From Nostoc sp. NIES-3756 (lineage in GTDB: Bacteria; Cyanobacteriota; Cyanobacteriia; Cyanobacteriales; Nostocaceae), in the NCBI RefSeq assembly GCF_001548375.1, contig NZ_AP017295.1:2700501-2764500 (forward strand): a DNA stretch of 64,000 bases, written 5' to 3'. Each line of letters starts with the position of its first letter. Within the stretch, counting starts at the first letter, position 1. The position numbers and the translations under genes are program-made. The notes beneath the pieces were generated by a model. It was not told where the DNA came from. It searched no databases and was given only the letters and a program-made list of their open reading frames with translations. Below are positions 8,405-17,181 of the stretch, piece by piece.

Positions 8405-10051
8405 ATGTATGATTGGTATTATTTCTTTAACAGCGATCGCAGCAATCTAAATCAAGGCACTTACCGCATCTTTGAACAGGAGTGGAAAGCCGAGATTCTC
8501 CACTGGTTCAGCCGAGAGGATGTGGATAAGCAGCACAAAGAAGCTTTTATCCAGGCTTTAATAGATTTTGATGACGGTTGCGGCGGTTTTTATCGCTATC
8601 GCGCCTACTTTCTAGCGGCTGAGGCTATAGCTAAATTTCCCGAATGCAGTTTGGCTGATGCGATTGTCGAACAACTGCTCAAATGGAGTTATTGCTTTTT
8701 TCGTCAGGATAAGCGAGACTGGCAGATATTTCCGCAACCTTTAGTTGAAAAGGCGAGAAAAACGCTGGAATTAACCGATAGAAAACGAGTCATCGCAGAT
8801 TTTGTTCATTTGATACATACAACTGAAAGTCGCACAATTATGCGACTCGCAGCTGAAAAGTTAGGAAAACTCGATCCGGGTAATAAAAGTGAGATCGCAG
8901 CTTTGGCGTTAATGCCAATTGTTGAGGATGAACCTACATTTTGTCAGATTAGCCAAACTTTTAGGCAAATACCAGTGGCAGATGAAACTGCGCTCGTGCA
9001 TTTATCTGAAAAACTTCAAAATGCTCAATCCGACATAGAATGTTTGCAAATAGCTAGAAGTCTTCTAGAAGCAGACTCTAGTAATCAAATTGCAATTAAC
9101 GCTCTAATCAAACTAATTAACAATCTTGGTCAATCCCCAAAATATCCAGATGATGCCCAGTATATTGCATGGCAAGCAACCATCAGTCTGGCACAAATTG
9201 ATCCTACTTATGAACTAGCAATTAACGCCCTAATTCAGCTGATTAAAACTGCGAAAGAGCATTCTTATCTAGACATAGCCGTAAAGTATTTGGGATCACT
9301 AGGCGTGGGTAACGAAGCTGCAATTTTAACTTTAACTGAGCTAATTACTTCCACTCAAGATTACCATTTATTATGCAGCACAGTTTTGAGTTTAGAGAAA
9401 ATTAATCCGGGTAATAAAATCGGGATTACAACCCTATTAGAGAAGCTGGAAAAAGTTCAAGATGAATGTGTTCTTAAGAAAGTAGCTTGTCTGATAGGAG
9501 AGTTAGAGCCAGGTAATAAATTGGCAGTTAGTACATTATCCCAGTTACTCAAAAATACTCAAGATGAATCATTAAGTTTGGATATAGCTAATAGGTTGGC
9601 AAAAATAGATCCGGGTAATCCACAGGCAATTTTTACATTATGTACAACCTATGAAAACCATTTACATCAAATATTTTTAATGACAGCAATTCAAAATTTA
9701 GAGCAACTTGATGCCAGCAACACATTAGTTAAAGATAAATTTAAAAAGATTATTCCTATACTTATCGGATACATCCAGAACTTTCAAACTGCTCATGACA
9801 ATCAAAACTACTACAACAATATTACCAGCAATCTATCTTATGAATCGTATCTGTTAGATATAGCTGATAGTTTGACTAAAATCATACCAGTTGAATATTT
9901 ACCACAAGTCCTCACATCCTTGAAAGACTATTTGAATCAACAATTATACAAAAATAGTTCTTATCGCTATGAGGCTGTGTTTAAAATTATCTGGCATTGT
10001 GCCGAAAATCTATATTATCCAGAGTTTTACAAGCTTTGGCACAGCAAATAA
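8405..10051 (+). CDS. HEAT-repeat protein
   Basis: 548 aa, soluble. From about residue 135 to 430 it is built of helical pairs of roughly 30-40 residues with a recurrent consensus (LGKLDPGNKSEIAAL, LAQIDPTYELAINALIQLI, LEKINPGNKIGITTL, IGELEPGNKLAVSTLSQLL, LAKIDPGNPQAIFTL). The PGN turn is typical of cyanobacterial HEAT-like scaffolds, including the C-terminal halves of NACHT-HEAT proteins, but no NTPase domain is present. The N-terminal 130 residues (MYDWYYFFNSDRSN) are a separate helical region I do not recognise. Probably a protein-interaction scaffold. AGGAGG lies 6-10 bases upstream of the ATG. Confidence 0.8.
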   Translation: MYDWYYFFNSDRSNLNQGTYRIFEQEWKAEILHWFSREDVDKQHKEAFIQALIDFDDGCGGFYRYRAYFLAAEAIAKFPECSLADAIVEQLLKWSYCFFRQDKRDWQIFPQPLVEKARKTLELTDRKRVIADFVHLIHTTESRTIMRLAAEKLGKLDPGNKSEIAALALMPIVEDEPTFCQISQTFRQIPVADETALVHLSEKLQNAQSDIECLQIARSLLEADSSNQIAINALIKLINNLGQSPKYPDDAQYIAWQATISLAQIDPTYELAINALIQLIKTAKEHSYLDIAVKYLGSLGVGNEAAILTLTELITSTQDYHLLCSTVLSLEKINPGNKIGITTLLEKLEKVQDECVLKKVACLIGELEPGNKLAVSTLSQLLKNTQDESLSLDIANRLAKIDPGNPQAIFTLCTTYENHLHQIFLMTAIQNLEQLDASNTLVKDKFKKIIPILIGYIQNFQTAHDNQNYYNNITSNLSYESYLLDIADSLTKIIPVEYLPQVLTSLKDYLNQQLYKNSSYRYEAVFKIIWHCAENLYYPEFYKLWHSK

Positions 10052-10057
10052 ATTAAA

Positions 10058-10097
10058 AAGTTACGCAGAGTGAATTAATATTATTTCTGCGTAACTT
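10058..10097 (+). terminator. Hairpin terminator after the HEAT-repeat gene
   Basis: A perfect 12-bp inverted repeat, AAGTTACGCAGA (10058-10069) and TCTGCGTAACTT (10086-10097), lies 7 bp after the stop codon. The T-tract is poor, so termination strength is uncertain. Confidence 0.65.
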
Positions 10098-10314
10098 ATT
10101 CCTGATAGCCTCTAAGTACCTGCCGTCTTGATCTGAACTTAGTTACACCCAAGACCAATCGTGTCTATCAGGAAGCTAGTTACTACTTAATTGCTTGCTA
10201 GTTGCTAATGTCGCCATTCCCATATATCACGACATTTCCTAAAATAGTGTTTAAAAAAGCAGTAGTCCAAAATTAGCGATCACACTTGTCAATTTTAAAA
10301 AATTTACATAAAGT

Positions 10315-10728
10315 ATGACTATAATTATAGGTCAATGCTATAAATGCCATAAATCAATAGAAATTGAAGTTAAACAAACAGCAATTCATGAGAAATTAAG
10401 ATGGTATCTTTCTTATAATTGCCCGTTTTGTAGTGCTGCTATTGAAATGGATGACGTAAATTTACTACCAGAAGATATTCGCCAAAAAATATTTGTAGAG
10501 GAAGGAGAATGGGAAATAATAGTTGAAAATCTTGAAAAACAAAAGCGGCTTATTATCAAATGTTTACGTCAGATTTTTGGAATATCTACAACAGAGTTAT
10601 ATCAAAAGCTAAAAGAAGTTAATGCTAAATCTGGGGTAATTTATAGCGGGACTAAAGTTGAAATGGATTGGTTGTATACTCGTTTGCAGATGAACGGTGT
10701 AGAGTCGATTATCGTACAGCGCAAATAA
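10315..10728 (+). CDS. Zinc-ribbon protein with ribosomal L7/L12 C-terminal-like region
   Basis: 137 aa. The N-terminus has two cysteine pairs (GQCYKCHK and YNCPFCSAAIE) making a probable zinc ribbon. The C-terminal 65 residues (KRLIIKCLRQIFGISTTELYQKL, then VIYSGTKVEMDWLYTRL and VESIIV) follow the order and spacing of the L7/L12 C-terminal fold: a K-rich first helix, a G-x-T turn, a second helix, an I-x-x-G-x-K strand-turn, a third helix and a final strand. Seen: the cysteines and this pattern. Inferred: a small fusion of a zinc ribbon and an L7/L12-like module. Function unknown. Confidence 0.6.
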   Translation: MTIIIGQCYKCHKSIEIEVKQTAIHEKLRWYLSYNCPFCSAAIEMDDVNLLPEDIRQKIFVEEGEWEIIVENLEKQKRLIIKCLRQIFGISTTELYQKLKEVNAKSGVIYSGTKVEMDWLYTRLQMNGVESIIVQRK

Positions 10729-11094
10729 ACTTCAGGAAACTAAATTTTAAGTAGTCCTGAAAATTTCAATTAAGTTTTATATATGTTTGTTCTTGAAACT
10801 GGCTGTGTATATCTATTGAAAATTAGAGCAGTGTGATAGCTTTTATTTTATAGATTTATGTTTATACCTTATTAAAAAATCGCTCAGAATTTCTATGATA
10901 GCCGCGACCTCGCAAGGAAGTTTCGCAGCATTGCCTCCTCAAAAGCTTACAAATACTGCTTTTCAATGAAAGTAATAAAATTTTTCTTAACTCATTTTCT
11001 TACTAGCGCCCAATTCTATAAGTCGGTAATTGGTCATCGGTAATGGTAACTAACTAATTACCTATCGGCTATCATCAATGACCAATTATTATTG
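10729..11094. other. Intergenic gap with hairpin
   Basis: No gene seen. An inverted repeat AATTGGTCAT (11028-11037) / ATGACCAATT (11078-11087) lies just beyond the stop of the minus-strand AMIN gene and may act as its 3' hairpin. The rest is AT-rich. Confidence 0.45.
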
Positions 11095-11778
11095 TTAACG
11101 AGATTTAGGTAGAGGTTGACCAAACTCGATTACTGGGTAATTGCGTAGAGTAGGAACAGGGGAAGTAGAAGAATTAGTATTATTAAAATTACTTGCTTGA
11201 GGAGCCTGATTATTGGAGTTGAGGGGAGGTACACTAACAAAAGGCTGCATCCCAGTCATTGGCGCTAGAGTGCTAGGTAATTGTAGATAGTTAACATTTG
11301 TTGGTTGTGGGTTATTTGGTTTTGCGGCAACTTTGACAATTGTGGGGCGGAGAACCCAGCGAGTGGTGTTTTTGCGGGATACTGGTTGTAGTTGCACTTT
11401 TTCACTATCTACAGCCGAACCTGGGGCTAAATCTAAAACAATACGAGTAACATTAGCACTCATTTGAGAAACACGAACTCTCTGCACAGAACCAGTATAT
11501 TTTTGTTGGGTGGATACTTTACCTAATTGGGTATCGGGGATATCTACAACTAGTCTTGGCGGTTCGTTGAGGTAGAAGTATTGTGGTGTTTTACCTGATG
11601 AAAGGGTAATTTCTAGCTTTTTAGTGTCTGGGTAGAAGCGCCAACTATTCAGCTTTGCTATCTGCTCACTAGCTGCAATACTACTACCTGCAAATAAGGT
11701 AATAGCAACACATAAACTAGTGCCAAACAATTGCTTGCTTCCCTGGATATTATTACTCATGATTGCCTTAGACATCAC
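11095..11778 (-). CDS. AMIN domain-containing secreted protein
   Basis: 227 aa. An N-terminal signal-like segment (SLCVAITLFAGSSIAASEQ) is followed by an AMIN domain (about residues 43-130: SWRFYPDTKKLEITLSSG, RLVVDIPDTQLG, RVRVSQMSANVTRIVLDL). AMIN domains target periplasmic proteins to peptidoglycan or septal sites, commonly on AmiC amidases. Here there is no amidase domain, only a Pro/Asn-rich tail. It is the last gene of a minus-strand run with the antiporter and a small membrane protein. Alternative starts at 11775 and 11760 are possible. Confidence 0.85.
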   Translation of the reverse strand: MMSKAIMSNNIQGSKQLFGTSLCVAITLFAGSSIAASEQIAKLNSWRFYPDTKKLEITLSSGKTPQYFYLNEPPRLVVDIPDTQLGKVSTQQKYTGSVQRVRVSQMSANVTRIVLDLAPGSAVDSEKVQLQPVSRKNTTRWVLRPTIVKVAAKPNNPQPTNVNYLQLPSTLAPMTGMQPFVSVPPLNSNNQAPQASNFNNTNSSTSPVPTLRNYPVIEFGQPLPKSR

Positions 11779-11856
11779 TATTTATCCCTTGTATGTTCAG
11801 CCATCAGGCTGGGTAATCATTGATTACCCGTTGATTTTAAGCCATCGCTGACTATG

Positions 11857-12327
11857 CTAATGGCTAGAAGAATTTTCCGGTTTGACCTGGGCTGCTTCAG
11901 GTGTAGCATTAAATTTTAAAGTTTGCGAGATGGTACTGATCATTAATTGCCCTTGCAGATTACCTTGAGGAGCCGATCGCATTTGTATTTCAACGGTTTG
12001 AGAGGCAGGGAAATTGCAGAAATTAGTTTGATTAATTTTTCCAACTAAAGTCAACTTTTGATTTTGCCAAATACCCGTAAGTGCTAAGGGTTTTTCTCCA
12101 CTGGCTCTTAGTAGTGAAGCATTCAAGTAAATTCCAGACTGTTGAATGTTGAGTTTCACAGGGCAGTTAGGTATATTGTCTGCCCAGGTGAGGCGATAAT
12201 TACTACTGAGAACTGGAGACGCTTGGAGATGTTTTTCTCCAAAAGCAGTAACAATTTTAAATAAAATCAGCACTAAGCTGATGGCAATTCCATAAAATGC
12301 TAGAGATTTCGGATGGAAATGATTCAT
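11857..12327 (-). CDS. Hypothetical membrane-anchored protein
   Basis: 156 aa. One hydrophobic segment (about residues 10-29, FYGIAISLVLILFKIVTAFG) is followed by an extracytoplasmic beta-rich part with two cysteines (IPNCPVKL and NFCNFPAS) that could form a disulfide. The start lies 4 bp after the stop of the antiporter gene, so the two are co-transcribed. I do not recognise the family. Confidence 0.7.
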   Translation of the reverse strand: MNHFHPKSLAFYGIAISLVLILFKIVTAFGEKHLQASPVLSSNYRLTWADNIPNCPVKLNIQQSGIYLNASLLRASGEKPLALTGIWQNQKLTLVGKINQTNFCNFPASQTVEIQMRSAPQGNLQGQLMISTISQTLKFNATPEAAQVKPENSSSH

Positions 12328-12331
12328 GATT

Positions 12332-14494
12332 TTAGCTGCTGACGGTGGGTTCTTGGTGAGTTTCTGGTAGTACAGATGTCAGATGAGAGGTGAGTTGGCT
12401 GTAGCGACGGGTAATTAGTAGCGAAGAACGGCACTGAATAGCTAGTGCATCTGTGTACCTGCCTAGCGTTTGCCGTTCAATACCCCAGGCGCGGCTAGTA
12501 CCAGCAATGGTTAAGTCTACGGTTTCTGAGGCTGCCACTACAGCTTGGATTGGCTCTGGGGCTTGGATAATGTTAATTTGAATGCGATCGCGCACACTAT
12601 CGGGTAATTTTTCCATCATGGCGTGCAGTTCATAACTCAATTCATCTTGAATTTGCTGTTGGGGGATGACTTGTAATATCTGCAAAGTACAAGTCTCTCG
12701 ATTAATTAACAGTCTCAACGCCAGTATCAATGCCAAGTCATCATGAATATTTGCCGAGTAGGGAACTAATATACTTTCTAATCTCTCCCCTCCCTTATCT
12801 ACAAATACCGCCACATCCACAGGTACAGTACCAAGAATTTGCCCGACTCGTCCACCCAGGCGATTAGTACTAAAAGCTGGGCGATGCCATCCTACTAAAA
12901 TTAGATCAGCTGCTTCCATTGTGGCGATTTGTGCAGTTTCTCTAGCCACGTTATTGGATATGCGCACAATGGGATGGATGAAAGATTGCGTTGGTGGTTC
13001 TAAAGTACCAATTAATTCTTCTAGCTGTTGGCGGCGCTGGGCAATGGAGCGGTTAGCCTCATTTGGAGTACTCTCATAGCTATAGTCTTCTTCTAATTCA
13101 ATCAAGCTGAGGAGATTGACTATTGCTGGTTGGCGATAGTTAACAGCAATGGCTACTGCTAACCGGAGTAAGCCTTTTTGGGTGCTGGGGTTGGCTACTG
13201 GTACTAAAATTCGGTAAGGATTGGCTGTAATATCTACATTTATCTCTGCTTCTGGTTCTATTAGGTCTAATTTGATTAATTTTTTGGGGTAAGTCCACTC
13301 TAGTAAGGGCGAAGTCATAAATGTTGTTACCAACGCCATAATTACCAGCATGGTAAATAGTAAGGGCGAAATTACTCCTAATTCCAAACCGATATTTAAA
13401 ACGATTAACTCGGTTAAACCACGAGTATTCATCAACCAACCGAGGGCTGAGGCTTCCCGCTTATCAATTCCACTGACACGGGCTGCTACATAAGTACCAA
13501 TATACTTGCCGGCGATCGCAACTACTAAAACTGCTGCACATAATAACCACAATTCGGGGCGGTTGAGTAAACCAATTTGTGTCCGCAAGCCACTATAAGC
13601 AAAGAAGACTGGTAGCAGAAATATTAAAACAAAATCTTCGGTTTTGATAGCTAATTCGCGGACTAAATCTGCATTCTTAGGCATAGCTGCACCTAATAGG
13701 AATGCGCCGAAAATTAGGTGAATCCCAATCAGTTCTGTAATTAGGGCGGAAGCAACTACTGCTACATAAATTCCCGCCAGCATAAATTGACTCAGCCTAC
13801 CTGTGCGGCGGTAGTAAGTAGCCAACCGTTCGAGAAACCAGCGCCCCACAGTTAATATGAAAGCGATGTAAACTATACTCTCGATAATTGTCGGGAATGC
13901 TCCCATAATATTACCAGTACGAGCAACTGCGATCGCTACTGCGAGTAAACACCATGCAGTCACATCATCCACTGCTGCACAAGTTAAAGCTAATGTTCCT
14001 AAACGTGTACCTTGCAAATTATTTTCGGTAATAATTCGCGCTAATACAGGAAAAGCTGTAATCGACATTGCCGCACCTAAAAATAAGGCAAAGGCAGTAA
14101 AAGAAACACTGGCATTAGAAACTAAAGGATAAAGCAGTAATGCCAGTAGTGTTCCTAAAGAAAAAGGAACTAAAATGCTGACATGAGAAGTTAAAATGGC
14201 TACTTCCAACTGACCACTTAGATATTTAGGATTGAGTTCTAACCCAATCAAAAACATGAAAAATATTAATCCTATCTGAGATAAAACATTGAGAAAAGGT
14301 AATGTTTCTGGTGGAAACAAGGTAGCTACTACATCAGGAGCTATTAAACCAAATAATGACGGCCCAAGCATAATTCCCGCCACAATCTCACCAATTACTA
14401 AAGGTTGTTTGATTGATTTGAATGCTAGCCCAACCAGCCGTGACAATCCAATGACAATCAACACCTCAACCAGAACAAGAATAACTGTGTGCAT
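12332..14494 (-). CDS. CPA2-type cation:proton antiporter with universal-stress-like C-terminal region
   Basis: 720 aa. The first 400 residues contain about 12-13 membrane helices with CPA2 features (GEIVAGIMLGPSLFG, LIFFMFLIGLELNP, AAVDDVTAWCLLAVAIA, GWLMNTRGLTELIVLNIGL). The DD pair within VDDVTAW is the expected ion-binding motif. Residues 430-700 form a soluble tail with two USP-like folds (RILVPVANPSTQKGLLRL; SILVPYSANIHDDLALIL; DLTIAGTSRAWG). The predicted role is Na+ or K+/H+ exchange in the plasma or thylakoid membrane, possibly nucleotide-regulated through the tail. It is the first gene of a three-gene minus-strand unit. Confidence 0.9.
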   Translation of the reverse strand: MHTVILVLVEVLIVIGLSRLVGLAFKSIKQPLVIGEIVAGIMLGPSLFGLIAPDVVATLFPPETLPFLNVLSQIGLIFFMFLIGLELNPKYLSGQLEVAILTSHVSILVPFSLGTLLALLLYPLVSNASVSFTAFALFLGAAMSITAFPVLARIITENNLQGTRLGTLALTCAAVDDVTAWCLLAVAIAVARTGNIMGAFPTIIESIVYIAFILTVGRWFLERLATYYRRTGRLSQFMLAGIYVAVVASALITELIGIHLIFGAFLLGAAMPKNADLVRELAIKTEDFVLIFLLPVFFAYSGLRTQIGLLNRPELWLLCAAVLVVAIAGKYIGTYVAARVSGIDKREASALGWLMNTRGLTELIVLNIGLELGVISPLLFTMLVIMALVTTFMTSPLLEWTYPKKLIKLDLIEPEAEINVDITANPYRILVPVANPSTQKGLLRLAVAIAVNYRQPAIVNLLSLIELEEDYSYESTPNEANRSIAQRRQQLEELIGTLEPPTQSFIHPIVRISNNVARETAQIATMEAADLILVGWHRPAFSTNRLGGRVGQILGTVPVDVAVFVDKGGERLESILVPYSANIHDDLALILALRLLINRETCTLQILQVIPQQQIQDELSYELHAMMEKLPDSVRDRIQINIIQAPEPIQAVVAASETVDLTIAGTSRAWGIERQTLGRYTDALAIQCRSSLLITRRYSQLTSHLTSVLPETHQEPTVSS

Positions 14495-14987
14495 AGTTTC
14501 CTCAACAGTGACTGCCTTGTTTCTTTAAAATGATTCTTTAAGTTAGGCGAAAATGTCAACTTTAATTAGAACACTTCAGAACTAATTAATCTTACTTACT
14601 GATATTTTCTCTAACCAAAATACTTTCCCACACAACAACTATTTCTCATGAATTAAGGAGCTAATTTGCTAGAAATTGACAGAATATAGCTTTGATTAAT
14701 GAAGGTATTTATGCTAAATATAATTTAGCAAAATTTCTATATAACCTTAACAATATTTAATGATAAATAAGGCATAGTTAGAAAAACAAAAGATATTTAT
14801 TTATATTTTGCGTAATTTCTGCAAAAGAGGGTGTTTATAGATTATTAGACGTTAACTTTTAGTTCTCACTGATCTTTTGCACACTTAATAAACTTAGGGT
14901 AATCAGGCTTTTACGATGCTACTTGTCAAGTCTATGTAAAATTTTGTATTGATTGCAATAAGGAATCTTAAGTATGCGCTTACATTG

Positions 14988-15006
14988 TTAGTTATTTTAT
15001 AACTAA
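14988..15006. promoter_or_regulatory. Palindrome, candidate regulator site upstream of the ABC transporter
   Basis: TTAGTTAT-TTT-ATAACTAA is a perfect 8-bp inverted repeat around a 3-base centre, 260 bp upstream of the first transporter gene. It contains the TTA...TAA outer bases seen in LysR-type (NtcB/CmpR-like) boxes. That assignment is only suggestive, since many AT-rich palindromes look like this. Confidence 0.35.
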
Positions 15007-15107
15007 ATGAATAAGTATTATTACTTAAACAACTAGTGGTTGAACAGTAATCACAATTTTATCGGTAAGTAAAAGGACTAAATTAAACTAAAAAAGAGGT
15101 TGTCGGG

Positions 15108-15164
15108 TTTCGACTGCGCTCAACCCTCGTCTTCTCTGGGATCGAGCATTGAGCGTAGTCGAAA
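15108..15164. repeat. REP-like inverted repeat
   Basis: Arms TTTCGACTGCGCTCAA (15108-15123) and TTGAGCGTAGTCGAAA (15149-15164) pair over 16 bp with one mismatch. This type of GC-rich hairpin is dispersed in Nostoc-type genomes. It lies in the leader region of the transporter operon. Confidence 0.7.
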
Positions 15165-15266
15165 TGCGTCTTCTAAATAATTGTGTCCACCTACTTATTA
15201 TCTAGGAAAGATTTGCTAATTCTAAGTCTTTTAGGTTAATTATAATTAGTTACTTAGGCTACAAAG

Positions 15267-16088
15267 ATGCACACACAAGCTAACGAGCAAAATTTACCCC
15301 AGCAAATAGCAAACATTTTCTCTCAAAAACTAAAGCAGTTATTGCCCTCTATTTTTGGCATTTTTATATTTTTAACTGTCTGGCATTTTTTAAGCTTGCG
15401 TCCTAATACGACTTTACCTTCACCCTTTACAGTTTTTACCGATACCTGGGATTTAATTAAAGACCCATTTTTCCATAAAGGAGGTAATAATAAGGGTTTC
15501 TTCTGGCTAATTCTCGCCAGCCTCAGGAGAGTAGTAGCTGGTTATTCTCTGGCCATACTCATAGGTATTCCCATTGGTTTTATTATTAGTCTAAATAGTT
15601 TTTGTAGACAAGCTATAGACCCATTAATACAAATATTGCGCCCCGTTGCACCTCTGGCTTGGCTACCTTTAGCGCAAGCTGTATTTTTGAAACCTAATCC
15701 TTCCGCTATTTTTGTAATTGCTATAACTGCTATTTGGCCAATTATTCTGAATACAGCTTTGGGGGTAAAACTTATCCCTAAAGATTACATTAATGTTTCT
15801 AAGCTAGTAGGGTTATCACCATTAGAAAACTTCTATAAAATTCTCTTACCTGCAACTTTACCTTATATATTCACCGGATTAAGAATCGCTATCGGTCTAT
15901 CATGGTTAGCAGTTGTTGCCGCCGAAATGTTACTGTCTGATGATGGAATCGGCTTCTTTATTGTTGATGCTTACAACAATGCCAATATTGATGAAATGAT
16001 TTTAGCAATTCTTTATTTAGGTGGCGTTGGCTTAGTGTTAGATAAAATTATGGCTTTTATTTCTGAAAAAGTGACTCCTCAAGAGTGA
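15267..16088 (+). CDS. ABC transporter permease, NrtB/CmpB/SsuC type
   Basis: 273 aa with about six membrane helices. The BPD_transp_1 coupling motif is visible in the C-terminal half (LVGLSPLENFYKILLPATLPYIFTGLR, the EAA loop, followed by IGLSWLAVVAAEML). The LRPVAPLAWLPLAQAVF segment is characteristic of nitrate/bicarbonate/sulfonate permeases. It probably imports a small anion with the ATPase at 16228 and the binding protein at 17182. Which anion (nitrate, bicarbonate, cyanate or an organosulfur compound) cannot be decided from sequence by eye. Confidence 0.85.
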   Translation: MHTQANEQNLPQQIANIFSQKLKQLLPSIFGIFIFLTVWHFLSLRPNTTLPSPFTVFTDTWDLIKDPFFHKGGNNKGFFWLILASLRRVVAGYSLAILIGIPIGFIISLNSFCRQAIDPLIQILRPVAPLAWLPLAQAVFLKPNPSAIFVIAITAIWPIILNTALGVKLIPKDYINVSKLVGLSPLENFYKILLPATLPYIFTGLRIAIGLSWLAVVAAEMLLSDDGIGFFIVDAYNNANIDEMILAILYLGGVGLVLDKIMAFISEKVTPQE

Positions 16089-16091
16089 TAT

Positions 16092-16140
16092 TAATTCGTA
16101 ATGGGCTACGCCCCGCTACGCTAACGTAATTCGTAATTAA
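16092..16140. repeat. Dispersed repeat, copy 1
   Basis: TAATTCGTAATGGGCTACG onward, a GC-rich core (CCCCGCTACGCTAACG) flanked by AATTCGTAAT units. The same element lies inverted at 19654-19707 and again at 47786-47862. Confidence 0.75.
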
Positions 16141-16227
16141 ATAACAAGAGATTTTTACTTACTACTCAACACCCAGCACGCGCTAAACGCGCCGCTACCG
16201 CTAACAACACTCAACACTATTAACACT

Positions 16228-17019
16228 ATGTCTAGTTTTGTAGAAATCAGATATATCAACAAGGAATTTGTACAGAATGGGAACAGAAATCTTGTTCTCA
16301 AAGATATCAACTTGGAAATTCAGCAAGGAAGTTTTGTATCTTTGATAGGACATTCTGGCTGTGGTAAATCTACGTTGTTAAATATTGTTGCTGGTTTAGA
16401 GAAACCAACTCACGGTCAGGTGCGAGTGGATGGTCAAATAGTTAAAAGACCATACCGCGATCGCATGGTAGTTTTTCAGAATTATTCCCTGTTACCTTGG
16501 CTGACTGCTTGGGAAAATGTGGCCTTGTTCGTTGATAAAGCCATGCCCCGCAAATCGAAAAACGAACGCCGTGAAGTTATTTCCTCTCACCTAGAGATGG
16601 TGGGTTTAAAAGATGCAGCCCACAAAAAACCATCACAACTATCAGGCGGGATGAAACAACGAGTAGCCTTAGCCCGTGCTTTAGCCGTTCAACCCAAATT
16701 ACTCCTACTCGACGAACCATTTGGCGCATTAGATGCCCTCACCCGTGGTTCTTTGCAAGTAGAGTTAATGCGTATCTGTGACATCTACCACATCACAACC
16801 ATCATGGTGACTCATGACGTAGATGAAGCATTGTTACTCTCAGATCAAGTGGTGATGTTAAACAATGGCCCAGCCGCCACCATCGGGCAAGTTTTAGATA
16901 TCCCTTTTGAACATCCCCGTTCCTTAGAAATTAGAGACAGCGATAAATACCACTACCTACGCCAAGAGTTGATGCAATTCTTACAAGGTCAAGAACAAGC
17001 TAAACGCCTCCATGTATAA
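16228..17019 (+). CDS. ABC transporter ATP-binding protein, NrtD/CmpD/SsuB type
   Basis: 263 aa. Walker A is GHSGCGKSTLL, the Q-loop segment is VFQNYSLLPWLTAWENV, the signature is LSGGMKQRVALARAL, and Walker B is LLLDEPFGALDALT with H-loop TIMVTHDVDEAL. The YSLLPWLT stretch is diagnostic for the nitrate/bicarbonate/taurine importer group. It is of NrtD length (no fused binding domain as in NrtC), so this system has a single ATPase. It sits 139 bp after the permease, with a dispersed repeat in between. Confidence 0.9.
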   Translation: MSSFVEIRYINKEFVQNGNRNLVLKDINLEIQQGSFVSLIGHSGCGKSTLLNIVAGLEKPTHGQVRVDGQIVKRPYRDRMVVFQNYSLLPWLTAWENVALFVDKAMPRKSKNERREVISSHLEMVGLKDAAHKKPSQLSGGMKQRVALARALAVQPKLLLLDEPFGALDALTRGSLQVELMRICDIYHITTIMVTHDVDEALLLSDQVVMLNNGPAATIGQVLDIPFEHPRSLEIRDSDKYHYLRQELMQFLQGQEQAKRLHV

Positions 17020-17068
17020 ACTCCTTCATTAAAACTCCGCGCCCCTCTGTCTTGAAAAGTTTCCTACG

Positions 17069-17130
17069 GTTCGCGTAGCGTCTCGGAGAGAGGGAAACCC
17101 TCCTTCTCCTGACGGAGACGCTACGCGAAC
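17069..17130. repeat. Intercistronic inverted repeat (hairpin)
   Basis: Arms GTTCGCGTAGCGTCTC (17069-17084) and GAGACGCTACGCGAAC (17115-17130) are perfectly complementary over 16 bp. The hairpin lies between the ATPase and binding-protein genes and could alter relative expression or mRNA stability. Confidence 0.75.
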
Positions 17131-17181
17131 AGAACTTTTCGCTGCGCTTTCCTTTGCGCCCCTCTTCGTTTAAAAAATAAT

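Larger units (their letters stand above)
14495..15266. other. Long intergenic region between divergent transporter genes
   Basis: 772 bp without a supported gene, AT-rich. It must hold the antiporter promoter (minus) and the ABC-transporter promoter (plus). Two structures stand out and are listed separately: a TTAGTTAT palindrome at 14988-15006 and a REP-like inverted repeat at 15108-15164. Confidence 0.5.
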
